DNA of 64,000 nt, taken from NCBI GenBank assembly GCA_047975205.1, contig JBKEDC010000005.1, forward strand, positions 94,224-158,223, read 5' to 3'. Positions 9,308-18,408 of this stretch are shown piece by piece (the first letter of the stretch is position 1; each line of letters starts with the position of its first letter). This DNA comes from JBKEDC01 sp047975205. GTDB taxonomy: Bacteria > Bacteroidota > Bacteroidia > Bacteroidales > Prolixibacteraceae. Position numbers and translations under genes: made by a program. The notes beneath the pieces were generated by a model, which was not told the origin of the DNA, did not search any database, and was given only the letters and a program-made list of their open reading frames with translations.

Positions 9308-9417
9308 GGGTGTCCAAAAAGCGGCACCCTCCTGTTATGGATAGCCCTTTTAAGGCTGAGCTTGCAATTTGCAAGCGTGTGAAATCAAAATCTCACTTTT
9401 TGGACACCCTTTTTTTA
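9308..9417. repeat. compound palindromic terminator-like element
   Basis: Perfect 14-base inverted arms GGGTGTCCAAAAAG (9308-9321) and CTTTTTGGACACCC (9396-9409) flank a 74-base core, followed by seven or more T. The core has a 17-base perfect palindrome (GCTTGCAA-T-TTGCAAGC, 9360-9376) and an AGCC/GGCT pair. The left arm can also fold locally with GGCACCC just after it. The left arm shares TGTCCAAAAAG with the terminator 90 bases upstream. It lies between two convergent genes and could stop transcripts from both sides. It may have grown by duplication of terminator sequence. Confidence 0.55.
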
Positions 9418-9501
9418 TTGCCCTCTTTTAGTCCGTTTTGTAGTTAAAAGCGATTCTCATTTTGTGAGCGGTGCAACAAATAGCAACCTTGCTCATTAAT
9501 C

Positions 9502-11673
9502 TTAGAACCACAAGCCGATATTCGCAGAAAAACTAGGTCTCTTCTGATAATTAGAAAGTCCGAAAGCAACATCTATCGGTCCTACCAATGTTTTTAGCGA
9601 ATATTTTATCCCTCCTCCATATACAATTTTGTTCCTTAAAAACATATAGTTGGTATTCCCTTGAAATAATGTGTTAAATTGAAGAGTTAGGTAATTCGAT
9701 TTCATGAACATAAAGCGTAAGCCTGCAGATGCAATAGCGGAATATGGTTCTGTAGTGGAAATGGGAGGCATACCTAAAAAAGGAAAATGATAAGGAAGAT
9801 ACCGAGAATATAATTCGCCACCAACAAGTGTTGATTTTATGCCGGGATAGTCTCTTGTGAGTATAATTCTACTGTATAAGTTAGCCGCTAATGTGAGTTT
9901 ATGATTGATTGGTATCCAATTTTCAGAAGTTAATGTCAAATAAGATGATATTGTACCATCATCATAGTTGTCAAAATCAGTTGTTAAATCAATCATCGTG
10001 TTTGTTCCAATCGAAGGAAAATAATAATCATCGAGATTGTCAACGGCGAAATAAGCACTGGTTCCGGTGAATAAAAATTTAGAATCATCGGGTGTATTTC
10101 CATGGAAATATTCTTCTTGAAGTGATAACCCCATTCTAACTCCACTAAAACGCTGTTCTAAATAAGCTTTGCCCGCAGTGTAAAGTAAATCTGATTTATA
10201 GGCGCGTTTTCCATCTTTAAAAACGGTGAAGTCTTGATACTTTATATTGTATTTAAATCCTAAATCGGGAAAATGCAGCCAGTTAGTTTCTACAACAGCT
10301 TGGAATCCGGGATTAGCTGAAAGCTCAGTGCTTAGGGAAACAAAACCAACAGAGCGTGTGTAATCTTTCCAAGTTAAGTTGTGCAAGATAGCTGCCATTT
10401 CAGTCGTGTTAATGCGAAGACCAATATTCTGACTCATTGTCGGTTGTGATTTGATGTTGAATACCAATGTTTTGCCATTGTCATTATCCTCCAATGAGAA
10501 ATAAACATATTTGAAGCTTCCTAAGCCGTATAGGCGATCGACAGCCGCTTTGATATCAGCATAATTATAGGTGACATCTACCGGCAGGTGTATAATTCTT
10601 GTGAGATATTCGTTATTATATTTATGGTCGCAATCAAATCTTACTTGACTGATATACCACTTGTTTTGTTCAATATAATGCTGTGAAACTTTCGCCTCTT
10701 TATGTAGGTTATACTTTTTCTTCAAGGCCCTTATTTCATCAACCTTTTTCTTTGCAGCATCCATTCCTCGAAGGTATAATGTGTCGCAAGCCTGCTTGGT
10801 GAAAGTAGCGGTGCCATATCCGGAAACATCAGGCTGTATGCGAACATCGCAGAGAGATAAATACTTATCTTTCCCCTTGCTATACATATTGATAAGGTTC
10901 GACATGATGTCGCCGACAGAGTTAATGTGGTCAGCATCGAAATAAGCATCTCTAAGGTCAACCCCTATAATAATATCGGCACCCATATTTTTTGCCACAT
11001 CAACGGGGAAGTTATTTACTACACCACCATCAACAAGAACTTGTTTTCCTTTCCTCGCAGGTTCAAACACACCGGGGATAGCCATGCTGCTATACATGGA
11101 ATAGGGAAGATTTCCTTTGGTAGTAACAACCTCATCTCCGGTAGTAATATCTCCTGCAACGCTGGCAAAAGGTATTGGAAGTTTCATGAAATCGCCATCA
11201 ACGGGAAAATTAGCTGTAAGTCCGGTGAATAGATTTACGACATTCTGACCACTCATAACCCCTTGTGGAATAATGAGCTTATTTTCTTTTATGGGTAATG
11301 AAATCAAATAACGCTGCTCTATTGCCTTACTGGGCACGGATAGGTATCTTCGGTTCACGTCATCAGTTAACAAAGAATCCCAGTTTTGTTGTCGCATAAG
11401 ACATAATAAGGAATCGGCATCATATCCGGAAGCATAGAATCCGCCAACTAGGCTACCAATACTGGTACCAACGATTAAATCAATAGGTATTCCCTCTTCT
11501 TCCAATACTTTGAGCACGCCTACATGACTGAATCCTTTAGCTCCTCCGCCACTCAATACGACAGCAACAGTCGGACGGTTTGGATTCTTTGGAATAGTCG
11601 GTAAATCTTGTGCCTGTATGTGAGAAGAAAAAAGTAAAAGCAAAAAAAGAAGAGAAATTTGTATTTTCGTCAT
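9502..11673 (-). CDS. patatin-like phospholipase with BamA-like outer-membrane barrel
   Basis: A 723-aa exported protein. The signal peptide IQISLLFLLLLFSSHIQAQ is followed by a patatin domain (about 35-300) with oxyanion loop SGGGAKGFSH, nucleophile elbow GTSIGS (Ser71) and catalytic DGG (Asp215), so the Ser-Asp dyad is complete. Next comes a POTRA-like part (about 345-420) and a C-terminal Omp85-type barrel ending in FSANIGLWF with a terminal aromatic residue. This is the PlpD-like architecture, a lipase tethered at the outer membrane. I use the second Met (11673) because the first six codons only lengthen the n-region. Confidence 0.85.
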   Translation of the reverse strand: MTKIQISLLFLLLLFSSHIQAQDLPTIPKNPNRPTVAVVLSGGGAKGFSHVGVLKVLEEEGIPIDLIVGTSIGSLVGGFYASGYDADSLLCLMRQQNWDSLLTDDVNRRYLSVPSKAIEQRYLISLPIKENKLIIPQGVMSGQNVVNLFTGLTANFPVDGDFMKLPIPFASVAGDITTGDEVVTTKGNLPYSMYSSMAIPGVFEPARKGKQVLVDGGVVNNFPVDVAKNMGADIIIGVDLRDAYFDADHINSVGDIMSNLINMYSKGKDKYLSLCDVRIQPDVSGYGTATFTKQACDTLYLRGMDAAKKKVDEIRALKKKYNLHKEAKVSQHYIEQNKWYISQVRFDCDHKYNNEYLTRIIHLPVDVTYNYADIKAAVDRLYGLGSFKYVYFSLEDNDNGKTLVFNIKSQPTMSQNIGLRINTTEMAAILHNLTWKDYTRSVGFVSLSTELSANPGFQAVVETNWLHFPDLGFKYNIKYQDFTVFKDGKRAYKSDLLYTAGKAYLEQRFSGVRMGLSLQEEYFHGNTPDDSKFLFTGTSAYFAVDNLDDYYFPSIGTNTMIDLTTDFDNYDDGTISSYLTLTSENWIPINHKLTLAANLYSRIILTRDYPGIKSTLVGGELYSRYLPYHFPFLGMPPISTTEPYSAIASAGLRFMFMKSNYLTLQFNTLFQGNTNYMFLRNKIVYGGGIKYSLKTLVGPIDVAFGLSNYQKRPSFSANIGLWF

Positions 11674-11755
11674 AGCGAATATTTTCGTCAAAAATAAATA
11701 AAAACAACCAATAATGTAACAAACTAAGGTGGATTAAGATTACGTATATTTTGGT

Positions 11756-11763
11756 TAGTTTTG
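11756..11763 (+). promoter_or_regulatory. -7 element (TAGTTTTG) for the USP gene
   Basis: TAGTTTTG matches TAnnTTTG and sits about 60 bases before the ATG at 11825. Confidence 0.4.
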
Positions 11764-11824
11764 TGTTTTCCATATTTTGAGAAACTGAATTTGATCGCTT
11801 TTTATTGGAATTTTTACAATAGCT

Positions 11825-12640
11825 ATGAGAAATAAAAAAATGTCGGAACAAAAAATAATGGTTTACTGTGGTTTCCATGAATCTGATTATTATGCAATAG
11901 CCCATGGAATACGTATCAGTGAAATATTCCAATTGCAATTATGCTTATTTCATTCACTGGAAACTACTGCGTTGAAATCTGACGCCCAACTGCGTTTGTC
12001 GGCAATGATTAAACGTGTGAAATTAACGAATCCCGATATTTCTATAGCTAGTCTGTGCTTAAAAGGAACCCTGGCAGATACCATCGGACGAGTTACAGAT
12101 GGTTTTGACGGCATTATGATGATATGCTCTACCATGGATTTGAAATTTAAAGTGAAAGCCTTGCAGCAGAGTAGAATCCCTTTTTTGTTTGTGGGAAAAT
12201 GGGAAGAAGACTTTCTCAACTACAAGCATATTATACTCCCAATGGATTATAGAAAAGTAATGAAATCTAGTGCTCTGTGGGGAACTTATTTTGCGCGTTT
12301 CAATCAGTCGAATATTGAATTATTATCGGCGAATGAAAAAGATGGTGAGAATAAAAGGAAGTTGGAACTCAATGTGCAAGCATTTGAAAAAATAATGAAT
12401 GGTTTCGGCTTGAAGTACAAACGTACTCAAGCTGTAAAATCTAGCTTTACTTTGCCAAAGGAGGCTTTGGTTAAAGCTAAAAAGCAAAAGAGTGACTTGC
12501 TGATTATTCCTGCAAGTCAGAAAGTCACTCTTATTGATTTATGGATAGGTTTGCCTGAAATGAGACTAATAAAACAAGCAGAGGGGGTTCCTATCATGTG
12601 CATTAATCCTACGCATGATATGCTAGTACTTTGTGATTAA
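11825..12640 (+). CDS. universal stress protein family protein
   Basis: A 271-aa soluble protein with two tandem USP-like alpha/beta halves. The first has KIMVYCGFHESDYYAIAHG and GTLADTIGRVTDGFDGIMMI; the second has KHIILPMDYRKVMKSSALWGTYFARF and KKQKSDLLIIPASQ. The canonical ATP-binding G2xG9xG(S/T) motif is not evident, so nucleotide binding is uncertain. Start could also be the ATG at 11840. Its stop overlaps the stop of the convergent SDR gene by four bases. Confidence 0.65.
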   Translation: MRNKKMSEQKIMVYCGFHESDYYAIAHGIRISEIFQLQLCLFHSLETTALKSDAQLRLSAMIKRVKLTNPDISIASLCLKGTLADTIGRVTDGFDGIMMICSTMDLKFKVKALQQSRIPFLFVGKWEEDFLNYKHIILPMDYRKVMKSSALWGTYFARFNQSNIELLSANEKDGENKRKLELNVQAFEKIMNGFGLKYKRTQAVKSSFTLPKEALVKAKKQKSDLLIIPASQKVTLIDLWIGLPEMRLIKQAEGVPIMCINPTHDMLVLCD

Positions 12641-13395
12641 ACTTTGTTGAAGTCTCGAGACGAAGCCTGATCTGTAGGCATGATAAGCAAATCATCAATA
12701 TTTACATGTGCCGGTTGCGACGCTACAAAGTAAATTGTTTCAGCAACATCTTCGGCTGTAAGAGGTTTAAATCCTTAATACACTTTGTCGGCTTTTTTTT
12801 GATTGCCCTTAAATCTTACAAGTGAGAATTCCGTTTCTACAGCCCCCGGACAAATAGTGCTGACTTTAATATGATGAGGCAATAACTCAATGCGCATGGC
12901 CTTGCTAATAGCAGAAACGGCATGTTTTGAACCACAATATACGGCACCGTTGGGGTAAGCCTCTTTACCGGCAATGGAAGAGATATTAATAATATGTCCG
13001 TTCTTTTGTTTAATCATCCAATTAGATACAATCTTGCTAACGTATAACAGTCCTTTGATATTGGTGTCAATCATTCGTTCCCAATCATCGATAGTTCCTT
13101 CATTAACATGATTTAGTCCGACAGCTAACCCGGCATTATTGAGCAATAAGTTGATGTTTTTCCAATCATCGGGCAGATTGTTTAAACATTTTTCAACTTC
13201 TTCTTTTTGGCGAATATCAAAACAAAGACAAATAACTTCAGCGTGATTCATTTCCAACTCTTGTTGAACTTTGTTTAGTCGTTCTTGCCGTCTGCCTGTT
13301 AAAATTAATTTATAATTATGTTGAGCCAATAATTTAGCACAAGCTAGTCCGATGCCGGCAGTGGCTCCGGTTATTAGGGCAATTTTCTTTGTCAT
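12637..13395 (-). pseudogene. SDR oxidoreductase interrupted by one in-frame TAA
   Basis: The frame from 13395 encodes a normal classical SDR of the YdfG/3-hydroxy-acid dehydrogenase type: TGATAGIG cofactor loop, LLNNAG, active-site YCGSKHA and CPGAVETEFS. After residue 206 (ADKVY) there is TAA at 12775-12777. The same frame then continues without further lesion for 45 codons (GFKPLTAEDVAETIYFVAS and onward) to TAA at 12637. Total 253 codons is the usual family length, and homologues read VY(E/Q)GF at this point. So a single C/G/A-to-T change truncates the C-terminal substrate/tetramer segment. It could be a real nonsense mutation, a sequencing error or readthrough. Confidence 0.8.
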
Positions 13396-13450
13396 ATAGA
13401 ATATGTTTGTAAATTATAGTAAAAAACATTGCTAAGATAGCTTACTTGAT

Positions 13451-13458
13451 TATATTTG
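13451..13458 (+). promoter_or_regulatory. -7 element (TATATTTG) for the AIR synthase-related/menG genes
   Basis: TATATTTG matches the consensus and lies 39 bases before the ATG at 13498. Confidence 0.5.
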
Positions 13459-13497
13459 TTAGAGCATACACCTTTACTTAATTAAAAGAAAAAAACT

Positions 13498-14520
13498 ATG
13501 GACAATCCAGTGCGACAAAAGCAAACGTTCTCCATTGACCAAATTGAAGAGCCTAAATATATTCAGGATATTATAGATAACCTAATGGTAAATCCGAATT
13601 TAGCTCCTGTAAATTATTTTAACGATTTTACTTCTGATGAAGTGTTTGAGCATAGTGAGGATACTGCCGGTTTTGGTATATACATTGATGATGATGGAGG
13701 AATGATTTCAATGACCACTCATGCTTATCATAGAAGATTAGCCGACGATCCGCAATTGTCGGCAGAAATTTTGATTAGCCGAGCCTTTCGAAGAATGGTT
13801 TGTTTCGGGGCTAGGCCAAAAGCATTGAGCGCGTTTTTATATCATATTGATGTTTCTAATGCTGACGGACAACATATAGCAATGGGGGTTAAGCTTGGAA
13901 TTGATAAGTGTGCACAAAAATTTGGCGTTAAGGTTGCCGATAGGAAAATTCGCTTTGACTATTTTAAAGAGGCAGGAGCTCCAACGCTTATAATTACAGC
14001 GGTGGGTAAAATAGAAGATACTGATAAGCTGCTGACACATAAGTTTAAGCATAAAGGAAATAACTTATTCATGTTGGGTGAATCGAAGAACGATATCAAT
14101 GCCTCAGAGTATCTTCAGTTTTATCATAGAGTTAAAAATGCAAATTTTCCTACGTTTAACTTAGATACTGAAAAACAACTGCATAATATTATGCCTGATT
14201 TGATAGACCAACATTTAATTACATCAGCAATTCCTGTGGGTAGAGGAGGATTGTTTTTCTCGCTTCTTCGAGCAGGTTTGCCGGCTAAATTAGGTTTTGA
14301 TATTACAACTGATGCTGAAATTAGAACCGATGCATTTTTGTTTGGTGAAGCTATGGGACGTTTAATTGTTGGTGTTCCGGATGATAAGGTGGTCGATTTT
14401 GTAGATTACATGCAGACTACAAATATGCCATTCTTCACTTTAGGACATACTACAAAAGGAGAAATAAGAATAGACGATGAGTCATACGGCTTTATCGATA
14501 AAATGAACATATCAAAATAA
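13498..14520 (+). CDS. AIR synthase-related (PurM/PurL-like) protein
   Basis: A 340-aa protein found in Bacteroidota and usually annotated as AIR synthase-related or PurL-like. The N-terminal half carries FGIYIDDDGGMISMTTHAYH and a helical segment RAFRRMVCFGARPKAL typical of the PurM N-domain. The C-terminal half carries IPVGRGGLFFSLLRAGLPAKLGFDI, like PurM C-domains that hold ATP/phosphate. It is not a full PurL or PurM. The substrate and place in purine synthesis are not established. Its stop overlaps the menG start by one base (TAATG). Confidence 0.6.
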   Translation: MDNPVRQKQTFSIDQIEEPKYIQDIIDNLMVNPNLAPVNYFNDFTSDEVFEHSEDTAGFGIYIDDDGGMISMTTHAYHRRLADDPQLSAEILISRAFRRMVCFGARPKALSAFLYHIDVSNADGQHIAMGVKLGIDKCAQKFGVKVADRKIRFDYFKEAGAPTLIITAVGKIEDTDKLLTHKFKHKGNNLFMLGESKNDINASEYLQFYHRVKNANFPTFNLDTEKQLHNIMPDLIDQHLITSAIPVGRGGLFFSLLRAGLPAKLGFDITTDAEIRTDAFLFGEAMGRLIVGVPDDKVVDFVDYMQTTNMPFFTLGHTTKGEIRIDDESYGFIDKMNISK

Positions 14521-15242
14521 TGGAAATATCACCTTATCAAGATTCAGATAAGAATAAAAAGATGCAAGTTGAAGAAATGTTTGACAACATTGCACCTAAA
14601 TATGATTTCTTAAATCATTCATTAAGTTTAGGCATTGATAAGCTGTGGCGGAAGAAAGCTATTCGCATGCTGTCTAAGTTTACGCCGCAAAGCATACTTG
14701 ATGTAGCCAGCGGTACGGGAGATTTTGCCATTGCTGCCAACAAGATAAAACCACAGAGAGTGGTTGGCTTTGATTTGTCAGAACAAATGTTGAAGGTAGG
14801 AAAGCAAAAAGTGCAAAAGCTGGGGCTGCAAAATGTTATTTCTTTTCAAAAAGGTGATTCAGAACAAATGCCATTTCATACTGCAAGCTTTGATGCGATA
14901 ACTTGTGGATTTGGGGTGCGAAACTTTGAACATTTGGAACAAGGACTGAGCGAATTTTATAGGGTATTGAAAAATAATGGGGTAGCTGTCATTTTAGAGT
15001 TTTCTAAACCCAAATATTTTCCATTTAAGCAGCTCTATTTTTTTTATTTTTTCAGAATATTGCCGTTTTTTGGAAAAATGGTCTCTAAAGATGATTCAGC
15101 ATATACTTATCTGCCAAAGTCAGTAATGAATTTTCCTGACGATGAAAGATTCATGAATGTGCTCACTAAGGTTGGCTTTCAGGAAGTTAAACAACAGCGT
15201 TTGACTTGTGGTATTGCGACTATTTACTTGGGTATAAAATAG
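14520..15242 (+). CDS. menG: demethylmenaquinone/ubiquinone C-methyltransferase
   Basis: A 240-aa class I SAM methyltransferase of the UbiE/MenG family, catalysing the last C-methylation of menaquinone. It shows MFDNIAPKYDFLNHSLSLGID, SAM motif DVASGTGDFAIA (61-72), ITCGFGVRNFEHL and the C-terminal GIATIYLGIK. It is translationally coupled to the preceding gene through TAATG and followed by porT, an adjacency that recurs in Bacteroidota. Confidence 0.92.
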   Translation: MEISPYQDSDKNKKMQVEEMFDNIAPKYDFLNHSLSLGIDKLWRKKAIRMLSKFTPQSILDVASGTGDFAIAANKIKPQRVVGFDLSEQMLKVGKQKVQKLGLQNVISFQKGDSEQMPFHTASFDAITCGFGVRNFEHLEQGLSEFYRVLKNNGVAVILEFSKPKYFPFKQLYFFYFFRILPFFGKMVSKDDSAYTYLPKSVMNFPDDERFMNVLTKVGFQEVKQQRLTCGIATIYLGIK

Positions 15243-15302
15243 TATTGCTTTAATTTTGATACTGAATATGTTTGTAATGTAGAAATCAAAACCGGTTGTT
15301 TA

Positions 15303-16085
15303 TTGAAAAATGTAGCTCTATTTCTTGCTTTGTTTCTATACTGTGCATTTGCCAATGCACAACGTAAGCACGTGCTTAATCTTTCCTCCTATGATAATAA
15401 AAAATTCCATTGGGGATTCTCTTTAGGATTAAACACCGTAGATTATCGTATGCATTTTTATCCGACTATGGGAGATAATCCTAACTTTACGTATGACCCT
15501 CGTTGGGCGAGTGATGGAAAATATCAGGTGGAAGCCGGTACTAAATTACGTGCTGATTTAACAAGTGTGAAAACCGGTTTTACCGTTGCTATTATTACGG
15601 ATTTTCGTTTGGGCAGGTATTTTAATCTTCGTTTTCTTCCGGGACTTTCTTTTGGCGAACGACAATTGGTATATACCTATAATGGAGAACACATGCCTAT
15701 TTACAATATATATACCGGATCTGTTGATCAGGAATACATTCCTATTCATTCAACTTATTTAGAGTTTCCGTTGTTGGTGAAATATAAGTCGAGTAGATTA
15801 AATAATCAAAAGCCCTATTTAGTTGCCGGAATAGCTTATCGGCAAGACGTTTCCAGAACAGGAGAAGAAGACTTATTGAACTTATATGGTGGGAGCTGGT
15901 ATGTTGAATTTGGTGTTGGATTAGACAGTTACTTGCCATTTTTCAAGTTTTCTACCGAATTGAAATTTAGTCTTGGTTTGAATAGCCTAATTGCAGATGC
16001 TCCGATAGATCAGCGTGCCTATTACTCTGAAGCTATACAATCTATAGCTTCAAATATTTTCACCCTCAGTTTTCACTTCGAGTAA
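15303..16085 (+). CDS. porT: PorT family outer membrane protein
   Basis: A 260-aa beta-barrel protein of the PorT family, a component needed for type IX secretion in Porphyromonas and gliding bacteria. Signal peptide VALFLALFLYCAFANAQ, then alternating barrel strands (FHWGFSLGLNTVDYRM, YLEFPLLVKYKS, WYVEFGVGLDSYL) and terminal FTLSFHFE. The frame contains no ATG between the menG stop and the signal sequence, so TTG at 15303 is the only reasonable start. Location directly after menG supports the assignment. No CTD-bearing cargo protein is visible in this window. Confidence 0.75.
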   Translation: MKNVALFLALFLYCAFANAQRKHVLNLSSYDNKKFHWGFSLGLNTVDYRMHFYPTMGDNPNFTYDPRWASDGKYQVEAGTKLRADLTSVKTGFTVAIITDFRLGRYFNLRFLPGLSFGERQLVYTYNGEHMPIYNIYTGSVDQEYIPIHSTYLEFPLLVKYKSSRLNNQKPYLVAGIAYRQDVSRTGEEDLLNLYGGSWYVEFGVGLDSYLPFFKFSTELKFSLGLNSLIADAPIDQRAYYSEAIQSIASNIFTLSFHFE

Positions 16086-16099
16086 ATTAAAATTTAATC

Positions 16100-17650
16100 A
16101 TGATTACAGATCTAAATCTTTCGTTGAGTCCTAAAGAGGCTTCTTCTTCGAAATATTATATTGTTGACGTTGCCCAAAAGTTAGGTGTAGATATTAATGA
16201 AATAACACATATTACGGAACGTCGATGCTCGATTGATGCACGTCAAAGAAATATTAAAATTAATTTAAGTGTTAGAGTTTATATCGGAGAAGAGCCTATC
16301 GATGAAAATGTAATTCGTAATTATCCGGATGTCAGCAAAGCTCCCGATATCTTGGTGGTTGGAAGCGGACCTGCCGGCTTGTTCGCCGCATTGCGTCTAA
16401 TTGAGAATGGATTCCGTCCTATTATCTTAGAACGAGGGAAAGATGTCCGGGAACGTAAAAAAGATGTGGCTCAAATTTACCGACAACATTTAGTAAATCC
16501 GAATTCTAACTATGGTTTCGGTGAAGGAGGAGCCGGTACTTATTCTGACGGAAAGCTATATACTCGTTCTAAAAAGCGAGGTAACTCACGTAAGATATTA
16601 GAAGTTTTAGTACAATTTGGAGCTAATCAGAATATATTAATAGATGCTCATCCCCATGTAGGAACAGATAAACTTCCGAGAGTAATTGAAAATATAAGAA
16701 AGCAAATTATAAGTTCAGGTGGAGAGGTTCATTTTAACACTAGAGTAGAAGACCTATTACTGAAAAATAAGCAGTGTTATGGTGTTAAGCTGGCAAATGG
16801 CGATAAGTTGGAAGCTAAAGCTGTTATTCTGGCTACCGGTCATTCTGCACGAGATGTATATGAGATGTTAAGGCATAATGACATTAAGTTAGAAACAAAA
16901 TCATTTGCAATGGGGGTTCGCATAGAGCATCCTCAGGCCTTAATAGATAGTATGCAATATAAATGCAAAAATCGAGGTGAATACCTTCCTGCAGCAACTT
17001 ATGCTTTTGCAGAACAGGTGAACGAAAGAGGAGTGTATTCATTTTGTATGTGTCCGGGTGGGTTTATCGTACCGGCGTCAACAGCTCCAGGAGAGATGGT
17101 TGTAAATGGTATGTCGCCTTCTTTGAGAAATTCCGCATTTGCAAATTCCGGCTTAGTGGTTGAAATCAAGCCCGAGGATTTATCGAAATATGCGAAGCAC
17201 GGTGATTTTGCCGGGGTGGAATTTCAGAAGGAAACAGAAAGACTGTGCTTTAAATTAAATGATGGTACGCAGAATGCTCCGGCTCAACGAATCTCTGATT
17301 TTGTTCAGGGCAAAAAATCGAAGAACTTTCCTGATACATCTTACCGTCCGGGATTAGTTTCAAGTGCATTACATGATGAACTTCCTCAAAATGTAGCGAG
17401 TAGGTTGCGAATAGGAATAAAACAAATAGACCGAAAATCAAAAGGATTCAATACACAAGAAGGCATTGTTGCTGCTGTAGAGAGCAGAACATCATCTCCA
17501 CTTCGCATTCCAAGAGATAAAGAGACCTTACAACATATTCAGATATCGGGTTTATATCCTTGCGGAGAAGGTGCCGGTTATGCAGGAGGAATTGTTTCTT
17601 CAGCTGTTGATGGCGAACGTTGTGCAGATGCTATTTCTAATATTTTTTAA
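16100..17650 (+). CDS. FAD-dependent dehydrogenase (COG2509 type)
   Basis: A 516-aa cytosolic flavoprotein. A short N-terminal domain (1-80) precedes the FAD-binding VVGSGPAGLFAAL (87-97) and then ILERGKDVRERKKD. Further conserved parts are YGFGEGGAGTYSDGKLYTR, AVILATGHSARDVYEML and the C-terminal GLYPCGEGAGYAGGIVSSAVDG. Length and motifs fit the uncharacterised FAD-dependent dehydrogenase family. The reaction is not known. It is separated from the efflux locus by a strong terminator. Confidence 0.85.
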   Translation: MITDLNLSLSPKEASSSKYYIVDVAQKLGVDINEITHITERRCSIDARQRNIKINLSVRVYIGEEPIDENVIRNYPDVSKAPDILVVGSGPAGLFAALRLIENGFRPIILERGKDVRERKKDVAQIYRQHLVNPNSNYGFGEGGAGTYSDGKLYTRSKKRGNSRKILEVLVQFGANQNILIDAHPHVGTDKLPRVIENIRKQIISSGGEVHFNTRVEDLLLKNKQCYGVKLANGDKLEAKAVILATGHSARDVYEMLRHNDIKLETKSFAMGVRIEHPQALIDSMQYKCKNRGEYLPAATYAFAEQVNERGVYSFCMCPGGFIVPASTAPGEMVVNGMSPSLRNSAFANSGLVVEIKPEDLSKYAKHGDFAGVEFQKETERLCFKLNDGTQNAPAQRISDFVQGKKSKNFPDTSYRPGLVSSALHDELPQNVASRLRIGIKQIDRKSKGFNTQEGIVAAVESRTSSPLRIPRDKETLQHIQISGLYPCGEGAGYAGGIVSSAVDGERCADAISNIF

Positions 17651-17679
17651 GTTTCAATGTAAAATAAACATAAAATATA

Positions 17680-17730
17680 AAAACACTAAGGAAACTTTAA
17701 AGTTATTAATAGTTTCCTTAGTGTTTTTAT
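17680..17730 (+). terminator. rho-independent terminator
   Basis: Perfect 17-base inverted repeat (AAAACACTAAGGAAACT and its complement, 17680-17696 and 17711-17727) with a T-rich tail. It ends the flavoprotein transcript and insulates the TetR/efflux unit. Confidence 0.85.
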
Positions 17731-17746
17731 TTTTTATATTTACCGC

Positions 17747-18373
17747 ATGGAAAATCGAAGAAATGAAATTATAGATAAAGCATTTGTGCTTTTTTGTCGA
17801 TATGGGATTAAGAGTGTGAGCATGGATGACTTGGCAAAAGAGCTCGGTATGTCTAAAAAAACCTTATATCAATTCATAAGCGATAAGAATACAGTAGTTC
17901 AAGAAGTGGTTGAAAAGATGCATGCCGATTTTAAAAAACTAATACTTGTTTTTTTTAATTCGGACTTTAATGCTATAGAACAGCATTTTGAGATAGGAAG
18001 GAATATTAAAATGTTGCATGGAGATTTTCAGCCCACATTTGGGTATGATTTACACAAATATTATCCTAAATTACTGGAAGATATTGTTGAAGAAAAGAAT
18101 AAATTACTTGAAAAAGCATTTTTGAATAATCTGAATCAGGGTAAGGAAGAGGGGCTTTATCACGCAGATATTAACGAAGTTATTGTGAGTAAAATATTAC
18201 TATGCATTAATAGTGAATTATTGGTTCCGAATAGTAAATTCTTTTCAGATGAAGATTTCCGCTTGAAAGAGCACCACTACGAAGTTTACAAATATCATTT
18301 TCGAGCAATATGCACCTCCAAGGGAGTTGAAGAATTTGATAGACAAACGGAGACCTATAATGTAAGCAACTAG
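17747..18373 (+). CDS. TetR/AcrR family transcriptional regulator
   Basis: A 208-aa regulator. The N-terminal helix-turn-helix (about 8-55) reads IIDKAFVLFCRYGIKSVSMDD, AKELGMSKKTLYQFISDK. The C-terminal part is a divergent all-helical ligand domain. It lies 35 bases upstream of, and in the same direction as, the tolC-hlyD-acrB genes, so it probably represses that operon including itself. The ligand is unknown. A TATATTTA element (17735-17742) only four bases before the ATG suggests a very short leader. Confidence 0.88.
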   Translation: MENRRNEIIDKAFVLFCRYGIKSVSMDDLAKELGMSKKTLYQFISDKNTVVQEVVEKMHADFKKLILVFFNSDFNAIEQHFEIGRNIKMLHGDFQPTFGYDLHKYYPKLLEDIVEEKNKLLEKAFLNNLNQGKEEGLYHADINEVIVSKILLCINSELLVPNSKFFSDEDFRLKEHHYEVYKYHFRAICTSKGVEEFDRQTETYNVSN

Positions 18374-18408
18374 CCTACAAATAATGTATATCAATTTTAA
18401 ATATAAAT

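Noticed and set aside
9220..9447. 75-codon reading frame between the CpxP-like gene and the patatin gene
   Set aside because: It is built from the two terminator-like palindromes; composition and repeats are those of structural DNA, with no domain.
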